A stretch of DNA of 64,000 bases from Acanthococcus lagerstroemiae. Taxonomy: Eukaryota > Arthropoda > Insecta > Hemiptera > Eriococcidae. Below the pieces are notes generated by a model, which was given only the letters and a program-made list of their open reading frames with translations, ran no database searches and was not told the origin of the DNA. Below, in pieces: positions 12,601 to 24,600 of the stretch (positions are counted from its first letter, which is position 1; each line of letters opens with the position of its first letter). The position numbers and the translations under genes are program-made. Where the stretch lies: positions 9,090,321 through 9,154,320 of the forward strand of contig CM063109.1 in NCBI GenBank assembly GCA_031841125.1, read 5' to 3'.

Positions 12601-15600
12601 TGTTGACATGGATAGAAGAACCAGCTAGATCTTCTTATGGTTATGAATATTGAAAAAAGTTTTCCCCCATATTCAGCTTGATTGTGATTATACGGCTGAA
12701 TTACAAAATTATTGCTAACAAACCAAACTAAAGTAAACATTTCATTTATTATTGACTGACTGTTTTGGTTTTATTCTTGTTCTTTTCTCTTACAGTTTGA
12801 AAGTTATTTGCTTTTGTAGAAAATTTTGTGAACTGAAATTTAAAAAATATTTATTTTTTTATTTTATTTTATTTTTTTTAAAGTAAGTTGGAATATTGCT
12901 ACAATACCTCTCTTCTTTTTCTAATTTTGCTCTCAACCCGAGCCCTGGAATCCACCCTTTCGAGCATTGCCTCAGAGACGTCGGGGAGGCTGTTAGAGCT
13001 GTCTTAGCCCTCTTCTCTTTTTGCCGAAAGACTAGCCTAGGTCGAAATGTAGCGAGTCGCTACGTGGGCTCGAACCCGGAACCTCCGGATTCCGAGACGG
13101 AAGATGTTCTAATTCAGATTGCACCGATATAGTATATTACTATGGTCTATGCGGAGGAAATAGTAAAAAATCAGCTGGAATTTATTCAGAAGGTTTTCCA
13201 GAACGGTGCCACCCGCACTGTAGAGTATTTAGAGAAATGTTTATCCGACTGAAAGAGTTTGGTTGCTTTTACAACCCGACCGTTGAGAGGTCTACCAATC
13301 ACCCTTTGAATGTTGACGAGCAGACACTTGATCTGATCCGAGAAGGCTTAACGTTAAGAACCCGTCGAATAAACATCATGACTGGTATAGATTGGAACGT
13401 AGTTTGGCGGATTTTGCATAGTAACGGACTTTATACATATCACAGGACACCGATCGCTACTATTCTTTCCGGAAGTTACCACCCTCGACGAATGTCTGAT
13501 TGAGGAAAATATATTATGGAGTCAGATACTGTACACAGATGAATTTCTGTTCACGCAGGATGGCATACTAAATATACGTAATAGTCATATGTGGGTCAAA
13601 GAAAATCTGCATGCTACTTATGAACGCAGTGCCCTGCAAAAATTCAGTGTGAAAATATAGTATGGAGTTATTAGGAAGTACCTCGTGGGACCGCATATTT
13701 TTTCGGATACTTTGAATTCAGAACGTTATCGTGATTTTCTACGTACAAACTATCTGACCTATTAGCAGAACAAGTACCATTAGGGACTAAGAGAGGTATG
13801 TTCTTCCGGTACGATGGCGCACCCGCTCATTTTGGAGTTATTGTGAGAAATCAACTGGATCAGGATTTTCAAAGCCGCTGGATAGAACATTCTGGTACAG
13901 TTCCATGGCTCCCGTGTTCACGTGACACGGCGTCATGTTATTTTTTCGCATGGGGCGAAACAAAGAGAATATTTCCATGGATTTTTTTTTTTACTAGGAA
14001 ATGATGAGGAGAAGTAAAGCTCAAAAAGTAAGACTTTTTCATTTATGTGCCAAAGCTCTCGATCAGCTGTTTTTTTCATGAGACTCTAAAGTAACGCTTT
14101 TTGAAATTTTATCGTTATGTGCCAAACAAAGACATGAAAATATGATAATGTGAAAATTTTCTGATATAATCTTTTGTACTAAAATTGATTTTATGAACAC
14201 CCTGTTGAACTGATTCCGACCATTTTAGCATTTTGTATGCTTTTACTACCAGGTATACTTGAGCGAAAACCGTAACGCTCCCCCATAGCGCTCCAGTTAC
14301 TATGACGTCTTACTACTGGGTGTACTTGAGCGAAAACGGTTACGCTCCCCACATAACGCTCTCTCCGTAACAGCCCCCCCCCCCGGTAACGAGTTACTAT
14401 GATGTCATACTAATGAGTTTATTTGAGCGAAAATCGTGTTTACGTACATTTCTATGGAAATTCATTTCTTCCAGCCAGGGGTATACTTGTTTTCTGTGGT
14501 TACCACCACTGCCCTCTACTATTACCTACTGGTACCAATTTTCTGTCCATCTCCAGTCGTGAGAAGAAAAAAAAAATTCAAAGATAGAAAACTTTTCAAA
14601 ATTTGACCATAACTCAGCCCCTTCAAAAGTAAGAGTATGGAAACGTATCTACATAGCGTCTGGGTTGGTGGTTACCTACCTACCAGGTGGAAGGGGGAGT
14701 CATTGTAAAAGAGACACCCTGTATATTCTCTCGGCTTTGCCACCTGGTGTGGTCCATAATGTAGAATACGCCGTATTTAATCATTCATGGGTCCAAACAG
14801 GCAGAAAGATGCAGTATGCGAAAACACGGATACGAATTGATGTTGAAGCTCTTGAATTTGCGCACCGTGATATCGTCGGTAAAATATAACATTATGAATG
14901 GTTGGCTTGTCACTTCGACGAGTTTAAATAGGTAAAGTGGTGGAATTGTACCTTAGTTTTAGTAATGTAAAATGGATCTAATATATTGCCTAAATCCTAT
15001 CCGAATGCGAGTGATGTATTTAATTTGTGATTTCTAGCGATAGTGTGATACACGAGAACGTGGTCACACCCCTCCAAAAAGGAGAACTACTGCTTGCTAA
15101 ATCGGAAATATTTAAGTGGACTATCGATAAATTAAATGAAGCTGTTGCTCAAGCTGGTCACTCGCTCAAGTTCTCTCCAGCCAGGGACAAGAATGGCTGT
15201 TACTCTCAATCTCGACTTTGCTGGATTAGGTTGGGAAAAAACTGAATATTTATCGATGTCGAGGTGCAAATATTTTCAGTACCTAAAAGATTAATCGCAT
15301 TGGTGTATTCGACAGACTCGTGCTATCTATAATAGGGATGCTTTCTGAAACGAGTTCCGGCGATGAGTTGGCATTATTGGTGAACAGCGGCTTGTTGGCG
15401 CACATCGAATATATTATGAAAGAATCAGGTACGTGCCGTTTTTAGGATGATTTATAGTTGCAGCAATCGTAGTGTTATCTTTGCAAAATGGTATGGTGGG
15501 ACGTATGGCGATGAACTTTTTCTTAATATTTTACGGATTGAGAATTCAAAATATTGCGAACAACTTGTCTAGATCTGACGAAGGATCTGTTCAAGTACCG

Positions 15601-18600
15601 AAATACTGTGATCGTTATTGAAATCGGGGGTTTAGAAATCTTTCAGAAGATCTCTAGTACTTCCTTATTTTATATTTTTCATTTTTATTTATGTATATTT
15701 TTTTAATACCATTATTCAGGGAAATTTCATTACGAGCGTTGAGTTCGAGAATGTAAATACGAGCTCTAATGCGAGCAGAAAATGTTATTTTGGAATTCGT
15801 ACGCTAATTCATAGTGCGATTGCAAAAATCGTTTACCTTGTGAGTGAAGGATCGAATTGCGAAAAATCCTCTTCGTGATTATTTTCAAAGGAGCAGGCCC
15901 AATTTTTTATATCTTTTTTCGTTTCTTCTTATTTCTTTCCCCAGCTTACCTTATTTATTTACAATTTATTTACAGGCCACAGTCAATATGTATATCGGGG
16001 GGGGGGGATGTACCCTCTCCCTGACACAGCGACTAAGCTCAGGTTTGGGCATAGGCCTCTCCGCTAGCTCTACATTTTTAACGGTTGTCGGCCATTCTCC
16101 TCTACCCTGTCCCAGTTGCCTTCACGAATTCGTCTCTCCATCTCTCATACTGCGTCCAAGCCTCTACTTTTCTTTCCTACCTCTCTTCCTTTTGTCTTAA
16201 AACATGTCCGGTGTACTTCCGTTTCTGTTTCTTCATAAAATATCCGATGTCCGTCATATTAGGTTTTGGCCTTAAAATTTGGTTGCTAATTCCCCCCCCC
16301 CACTTCCTAATGCCAAAAATGCTCCTTCCCATAGCTCTTTGCGTTATTTGAAGCTTCTGTGTACCACCTTTTGTTAGGGCCTACATCTGGGCCCCTTACG
16401 AGAGCACCGATCGCGTGCAGCTTTCCCTTATTTTTGTTTTTAAATTATTGCCAAAATTTCCTTTGAAAATTGATTTTAGTGCTCAGTACTTTTGCCACCC
16501 TTTTTTGATCCTGATATTTAATTTTTTATCCCTCCGATTTTTAAAGGACAAAATTTGTCCCAAATATTAGAATTTCACTTCTTCCTCCATTTTACCTCGT
16601 ATCCTCCAATTTTTACCCGTGTGTTTTTGTCGTTCGCCAAAATGAAGGATTTTTCTTATTTTATCTTAAACCCTGCTTCCTGTACTCTTTATTTATAGTT
16701 CTTCCCCCATTTTTTTCAGTTCATTGATCGATTCAGCCATGATAACCGCGTCGTCCGCATACCTGAGGTTACTCAGATATTCCCCATATTAGTTTTTAAG
16801 CCCTTTTGTTCCCATTCCAGTTTCCTGAATATTTGTTCGACCGTACAGTTAAATAAATAGATTGGGGGAGAGAGGGTCTCCTTACCTCACACTTTTTTCG
16901 ATTTTAAATTTTTTGCCCTTCTTATTCGAACAGATATATGCTTCGGAGCCTTCATATGACTTTCTAATTAACCTGATACATTTTGGATTTACCCACTGCT
17001 TCGCCATTGCTCCATAGAAAAGAACGGTTTATAGAGGCATATACTTTCTTAAAATTAATGAGGAGGAAGTTAGTACACAGATTATATTCGTTGAACTTTT
17101 CTATAATTTGATTCACAGTCAATAGGTGGTCAGTTGTTGAAAATTTTTTCTGAATTCTGCTTATTCTTTTGGTTGGTTCCGCTCGAGCTGATTAGTTATG
17201 CGATCTTTCAAGATTTTTGCAAATATTTTACTTAAATTTGAAGTCAGACTACTATTGGTCTATGTGTAACACTGGTATACATAGTGGTTTTGGTGCCGAG
17301 GGTTTTATAACTGATTTTAGGTATTTTTAGGGCACTGAATCCAATTATAACATTACAGGATGTCTACAGAGTCAAATAAGTAAGTCAAGTAAAAGTCAAG
17401 TACTCAAAGAAAAGGTCAAGTGGTAAACTAAAAGTCAAGTATTTTCTCAAAATCATTTCGCAGGTCAAGTAATGTTAATTGTATGAATGACTAGGAATGA
17501 TGAATGAGCTAAGAAATAACGAAGCTAGAGATAAAAACTTTTGTTCCAATTTTCAATAATTGCAGTGTGTTCTTCTTCATTATTTGCGCCGTATGACTTA
17601 TCATACTAATTTTTTCAGTTTTACGATTTGCTGAACTGCTTGCATGTTCCTGCATAAGGCGCGCCTTTTCGCAGTCCTTATAGTCAAATTTATAAGCAGG
17701 GATGTACTGATGAGTGTATTCTGGGGGGAGGGGGAGGGAGGCAAAAATTTTGAAAGACCCAACTGACTCAATTCAAAATTTCCGAGTATCAAAGCATTGA
17801 AGCAAAAAAAAAAAAGAATCTTTTGATTAATTTATTGGATGTTTTTAACTGATAACTCAACTCAAAATTCCCAAACATCAAAGCCAAAAAAAATAAACCT
17901 TTTGACTTGTTAGATTTTCCCGACATCTCAATTCCGAAGTGTCAAAGCAAGCTAGAAAAACCAAAAATCTTTTGACTGATTATTAGATTTTTTAAACTGA
18001 TGACTCAACTCAAAATTTTCAAATATCAAAGCAAAAAAAGAAAAACTTTTCTTTTGACTTGTTGGATTTTTCCAACTTCTCATCTGAATTCCCAAGTGTC
18101 AAAGCAAGCAAAAAAAAAAAAAAAAAAAAAGACTTTTGATTGACTTATTGGATTTTTCAAACTGATGCTGACTCAATTCAAGATTCCCAAAGATCAAAAT
18201 AAAAAAAAAACCTTTTGACTTGTAGGATTTTCCCAACTTCTCAACTGAATTCCCAAGTGTCAAAGCAAGCAAAAAAAAAAATTGATTGACTTATTGGATT
18301 TTTCAAACTGATGCTGACTCAGTTCAAGATTCCCAAAGATCAAAGTAAAAAAAAAAAAAACCTTAGACTTGTAGGATTTTCCCAGCTTCTCAACTCAATT
18401 CCCAAGTGTCAATGCAAGCAAGAAAAAACAAAACAAACAATAACTTTTGATTGACTTATTGGATTTTTCAAACTGATGCTGACTCAATTCAAGATTCCCA
18501 AAGATCAAAGTAAAAAAAAAACCTTTTGACTTGCAGGATTTTTCCAACTTCTCAACTCAATTCCCAAGTGTCAAAGCAAGGAAGAAAAAAAAAAACAAGA

Positions 18601-21600
18601 AAAAAAAAACCAAACAATAACTTTTGATTGACTTATTGGATTTTTCAAACTGATGCTGTCTCAATTCAAGATTCCCAAATATCAAAGTTTAAAAAAAACT
18701 TTGACTTGTTGGATTTTCCTAACTCCGCCTCACTGAAATGGTAAATTTTCCCAATTACTGAGTGGAAAATGCCTACGGGGGGGGGGGGGGGTAGTTGCCC
18801 CTACTGTCCCCTATCGGTACGTCCCTGTTCATAGGTCAAATAAAAGTCAAGTGCTTTAATTTTCCAAACTGTGTAAACACCCTGCATTAGTTTTTCTCTA
18901 TCAGATCTAGTTTTTTTTTTTTTAGATACAATAAAAAATCTGTTAGTTATGCGAATACACATTGTGTATGTATGTATTTATTATAAATACTAACTGTTTA
19001 ACAGATAAAATAAAATCCTATCATAAATAATTGTTGTTTATTAATGTTTTAAAAAGTTTGAATAATTAACAACAATTACATTTTTTCAATATTCAATCCA
19101 TGGGTTAGCTAAAAAAAAAAAACCCTGTACACAAAGTTTTTATGATTATAATTGTTGAAAATAGAGAAAATGTTCATTAATATGAATTAATACTAATTCA
19201 AAATATTAATTAATATAATAATAGCTTATATAAAAATAGTTAAAATGATAATAATAGGAATTATGTACAAATTACAAGGAAAAGTCATCAGATAAGCTTA
19301 ATAGTCACTGAACACTTAAGAAGCTTCCTTTCCGTGATATTCTTGAATGTATTTTGGTACAATTCTTTTTTAAACTCCGCAGCAGTAATCGGCCATCATG
19401 TGCGTATTCCATTTTCCTTGGTAGCGGTCCTCCTTAATTTTAATATCCGGGTGAAATCTTTCACCTTGCTCTTCACTGGTGTCTTCTACATTTTCGGGGA
19501 AACTGTCTCGAGTGACTGTGCGAATAGTGCACCTTAATGTTCATGTTACACCCAAGTGATCTGAAACTGTGAAACATTTCATCTACCAGTTGAATATAGT
19601 TTCAGCTATAGCTGCTTAAACAATGCCAAGTCTATTATGAGTGGCTCCTCATCCTTTTTCTTTTTTCATCTTTAAGACTAAGTTTTTCCCTCTAGCTAAT
19701 TCCATCCTCATTTTCTTTATAGACCCGTTTCTTTTCTATTATACTTCGAATTGTTTCCCCATCGTTCGCTTTTACATGTTCCAGTTTTTTTCTTTTGCGT
19801 TTTGTTGTCTGTCCTTGCAATCTTATTTATTTTTTCTCTGTCACTTCTTTTGTGGAGGTAGAGAGTTTGTCGTCGGTTTTTGGGGAATTATTTGTTATAC
19901 CGAATTTATTGATCGTATCGTAAATTACATCATACAGAGTTTGAATTTCTTATAATTTTACTTCGCAATCGAATTGGGCTAGGTTCGTAGCTAAGCCTCT
20001 TTTTGCCTCGTTGAGTTTATGTTTAGGTATTAAGTTTTCTGACTAGTACGTTATTTCTCTTTTGGTTGCAATCTCTTTTTCTGATAGGCATTTCAATTCT
20101 TCTACTGATTCGGTGATCTGAGCTAAACTCAACGAGACAACGTGGATACATCGTAAACAGAAGACAGGTTGCTGACTAACACGTGATCAATCTTATTTTT
20201 TGTATTTTTATTAGGAGCTTCTAACGTTCATTTTAACTTGAGGTATTTTTTCGAAAAAGGTGTTTGCAATTTTGAGATTGTTTTGAGCCGCAAATTGTGT
20301 CAGTCTTTCTCTATTCTTAATCCTCTTACTCGATTCAAATTTTCCAACGTAACTATTTCTGACTTGCTTTTTCTTCCATCTTACCTTATCTATTATAAAT
20401 TTAATATTTAGAATAAGAGGAAAGGTAGGAAAATGAAAAGTTCTACCTGTGACGGGTCTGGTTGGCCGAGCGCTGGTCTCGGGTTCGAGCCCACCTGGCT
20501 ACATTTCGACCTACCTAGGCCGGTTTTTCGGCAAGCAGAGAAGAGGAGTAAGACAACCCCAACAGCCTTCCTGACGTCTCTAAAGTAATGCTCGAAAGGG
20601 CGGATTCCAGAGCTCGGGTTGAGAGTAAAATTAGAAAAGAAAGATTCTACCCTTGACGATTTAGTTCTCGAACGGGAATTTCTAAATATCGTCAGTGTCT
20701 TCCATTTTTTTTTCTCCTTTCTTTGTTTTATCGTTCTTGATGATTTATTACTCGTTTTTACAAGTATTTTCTTGTCCGGCAGACTTGGATGTGAGTACGA
20801 AAACGCTCGTTGGTAACACTGTGAACGTGCAAGCTATATTCGAAGAAGAACAGGATAACAGTCGACTAACTCAGCCACCACCTAGACCTACAACTGTTAC
20901 CAGTGGACCTAATCTGGTACCGCATATCAAAAGTGGAATGCGAGTTGTTCGAGGTCCAGATTGGCAATGGGGCGATCAGGTAAATTCTGCGCGCATAACG
21001 AAACGGAAAATCGTTTGCCAACTACAGGATAGAGAATGCTGTTCGAAATAACAGATTTATAACGATAAAGAATTGCGAGATTGAATTACTGACGCAATCG
21101 TATGTCGCCTCCAACAGGACGGACCTGACTCGAGCTTAGGAACTGTTCTGAGCTCTATCAGCAGCGATGGATGGGTGCCAGTGCAATGGGCCTCGGGGGC
21201 GCGGAACACTTACCGTATGGGACGAGATGGTAAATACGATTTGCAGCTGGCTCCACCTGGCAACGAACTGAACAATAGATCTCCGGAAACAGAAGAGGAG
21301 AATAGTAAAGGTTGGTCCGGAGTTTCGGAACACTATAATAATTACTCTTGTTACTGAGCACTCTTTCTCTTTTTTCATTTTCTTATTTTACTCTTCTCGT
21401 TGTTGAAATGGCCTTCGGTCGTAGGAAACTCCAGTTTTTCACTTTGATGTAATTGAAAAAATATAGTGCCTCTAGACTTGCTTTGCGTGATAATTTTAAA
21501 TCTGTCTTTTAAATTTTGATAAAAGCTTTTCCTTTATTCTAAAAATCACATTTTAAGCCCCGAATTAAAAATAGTATATTACATACCAAGAGTCAAAAGT

Positions 21601-24600
21601 GAGTCGTGTAAACTCACTTTTGGCTCTTGTTGTGGAAGATATTTTTTATACTACTTGATCAGAAGCGGCAATGTTTTTTGCTGACATGGTGTGTATTTTA
21701 AAAAATCTATTTATATATCTAAATTATAGACAGGTGATTTTTGTGTGCGTAATTAATTCAAAAATTTAATTTGCTCAGTTAATTACTACAAAGTACAGTA
21801 TCACAGTCTGGTCTTCAGTTTGTTCACGTGCACAAACAACATATACAGGTAGTGGCCAGCAAAAATGTAACGACGGTTAACAACGAACGGTAACAGCTGT
21901 ACTATATCGTGAATATTTAAATGTGTTCTTAAGTCGCTATTTCGTAATTCGCTCCATGGCCGAGTAGTTAGAGACGATCACTACATTTCAGTCAAATGTT
22001 TCAATGGACGCGGGTTCAACTTCCCGATACGAAATTGCTGGCCAGCAATTTTTTAATGTAAAAACGCTTTACATTGAGGGACGTTTATTTTACATGCAGG
22101 TTTCGTTAGCACTCGATGCATGAATGATTGGCGCTTCTTGTCGTCTGTAAATCACCAACGTAAACATTGCCTTTCTGATCAAGTAGTATAAAAAAATATA
22201 GATCTTCTACGACGAAGAAAAAAATTGTGTTGAAGCGGGGTTTTCACTCCAATTTCGAATTTAATTCTCAGTTTTGATAGCAGCCTTTTTCGCCTAAAGT
22301 TCGGCATTCTTGACCTTTGAAAAATCAATGTCACGGTAAAAGAGAGTTGCTCCCTTAGAAGGCTATTCGGCAAACACTTCCCTACAATGGAAAAGTTATT
22401 GTTTACGGTAGTTTCTATATCGAAAATGAAGAAAATGTCATCTATTGTTCTAAATTGTATAATGACAGATGCTTTATCGGAGAAAACGAAGCTGCGGAAT
22501 CCAAATGACATAGTACGAAAAGCATCGGTGACGCTGTTGAAGATTCTGTTTCTGTGTTCTGCTGTCCACGGTGACAAAATTCAGAAGTCTTGTGTTCAGA
22601 AGCTATCTCATTATCTGAGATTCAATTTGGAGGTAATGAGTTATTACGGTGATGTGCGAAACTTCATTAGTCGAGCTTTTGGTTGATTCACATGATCATA
22701 TGTCATTAGGAACGTAATAAAAAGTGTTTGCCGATGGACAGCAATGATACGTCTTGTAGAGCATGGGCCACGCTCTCATTTGTGAGAACGATCGCAAAAT
22801 CGAAAGCAATGTGTTCGGCACTAACTTCATCTCCTTGGTTAGAATTAATATTCAACATAATTTCAATGAACAACGCCGCGCATCCGACAGATGTTACTTC
22901 GCAGGTGAATTCCATTATTCTGTTTTCGGTGATTTTTGAAGGCTCGTTTCGAATTTAATAAGGGCAATTCTGTTCCAGTTGCAAGGCTTGAAACTGTTAC
23001 AAACAATTTTACCCAGTGGTCTCCAAGATATGAGTATGTTTCCGATTGTAATCGAAAAATTGTTCCATCTTCTCGGTTACATCGCTGTTGAGTGTTATCC
23101 GAATGTGTATCTGTATAATTTCGGTCAGTACTGTTTCAGTTATTTCGTTGTTACATATTTTATCGAGAAGTAAACTGTATACGAGTAATCACAGCATGGT
23201 GTTGACCCACGATTGAAGGAGATTATTAGCTACCAATGCTCAGGTTATGGCGCTGAAGAAGCAAGATTTGAGGAATAATCCAGAACTCGCTATCTAAATT
23301 TTCAAGAAAAATGAGTCTTTTCCCCCTAAATTACGTGTAGTTAACGTTGTCAGACTCTACTGGAAACTTAGTTCTTCATCAAACACATTATACCATTTGG
23401 GAATTTTCGTGTTTATAGTCGAGCGTAAACCAGTAGTGACGTTAACCGCGTCTGCAACCAGCACCATTGTGGAAGAATTCGTGCAACTTTTACGTAAATT
23501 TCATTTGGTCTCAAAATGGACTGATAAATTCAACGTTTTCCTCGCTTCAAAACTGGCCACAGCTACTGATTTTTTGGCTCATCCTTCTGTTTCCTTAGAG
23601 GTGAGTTATTATAATTGATGCGCTGTTACTTGAAATTACTAGTAACAACACATGGGTACATGTCGACCCTCGTCTAATTAGACCACTCGAGAGATCATTT
23701 CCCAACTTCGGAACACGAATTTATGTATGCCCTTGTGATATCGCCTCGGAAGGGACTCCACTACTGAAATTTCACCCAAATTTAAATGTAACGATTGTCT
23801 TTTATAGAACGAAAATGAAAAAGAAATACCCGAAATGGAATACAGTGCGATGGCCGCGTTACTGACACTCGGTGGGCTCGATTCGAGACCTCGTATCGGA
23901 GGTGATGTAATAGAGACCAGCCTTCGAACTGGTAGGGAGCGAATTCGAACGAACGCTATAGAGCTTAAAAATATAGATAGCGGTCGAACATAATGCCAAG
24001 TATATTCTAATTCGACTCTACACTCAAATTACGTTATAACAAGACTTCAATTTGATTTTTCAGGAACCGTCTGTAATATTTTGAGCAAACCGGGCACGAT
24101 AAATGTGCAGATGCATGAGAACGACCGAGTGGAGCATTTTCCTTTACAGGCTGTGAAAGTATTGCCGCCACCTCAGTTTCAGTTGGATAAAATTCCGGCC
24201 ACTGATACACTGCTAGATACTTGGGCCACTTTGATGTCGATAGCTTCCCTCGCCTACTCTCATAAATCAAGCGGAAGTAAGTTTCGCTTTACATCTTACG
24301 TTTCGATTTTTACTTCTAGCCGGCCGAATATTTGGACTTTGAATAGAAGGTCGGTCATCTAGCCTAGATGTACCAGTTGAGATAAATTTTCGAATGCTGT
24401 CGATAGCGCCCTATGTGTATGTTATTTATTCTATTTATTTTTTCTTTGCAACTTTGGGTAGGTGAGCCACCGCCAGCTACCTCGCCCATTTAGGGCATAA
24501 GTTTCTGTTTATCTCTCTCCGTACGTCGCGGTTTCTCGCTAATTGCACCCACCTTTCTTTTAGAGTCTTGAAATCTTCCCTCCAGCGTAGTATTGGTCTC

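Larger units (their letters stand above)
11656..14721 (+). mobile_element. Near-complete 3.07-kb Tc1/mariner-type element with long TIRs and TA target site
   Basis: The left end is TA/CAGGGTGTTTCTTTTGCCAT and the right end is its inverse, closing CACCCTG/TA. TIR homology runs about 280 bp (11656-11940 against 14190-14721). The right arm is stretched by an insertion with three copies of a TATACTTGAGCGAAAAC-like unit (14250-14450). Inside lie a degenerate second copy of the left arm (about 12310-12480), a minus-strand SINE, a broken transposase and several G runs. The TA duplication and conserved ends point to one transposition event into the intron. Confidence 0.88.
11636..14800. other. HERC2 intron 13, almost entirely a transposon
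   Basis: The intron would be about 100 bp without the insertion. Only 11636-11655 and 14722-14800 are intron proper; the rest is the long-TIR element described separately. The transposon ends 79 bp before exon 14. Confidence 0.85.
15429..20782. other. HERC2 intron 16 (5.35 kb), repeat-rich
   Basis: In order: unassigned AT-rich sequence (15429-15960), a minus-strand RTE-type LINE (15965-17340), nested TIR elements around a satellite (17356-18888), AT-rich sequence with a poly-T tract (18900-19320), a degraded repeated ORF (19322-19590), a LINE endonuclease fragment (about 19640-20400), and a plus-strand SINE (20452-20640). No HERC2 exon was found in it. Confidence 0.8.

Noticed and set aside
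14815..14887. Exon 14 starting at the second acceptor (14815)
   Set aside because: That frame meets a stop at 14887 and leaves a phase clash with exon 15. Starting at 14801 gives text that aligns to HERC2 without gaps and correct phases.
15082..15229. Exon 15 starting at an internal AG (15082)
   Set aside because: It fixed the phase only for the wrong exon 14. The longer exon from 15038 aligns to HERC2 over its extra 15 codons and is in phase with the corrected exon 14.
17800..18725. CRISPR-like array of repeats and spacers
   Set aside because: The units are long, imperfect and contiguous with no unique spacers, and the context is eukaryotic.
21950..22035. tRNA gene in the family D element, repeated in the array
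   Set aside because: tRNA-like boxes only; no closed cloverleaf, and it is always inside the repeated element.
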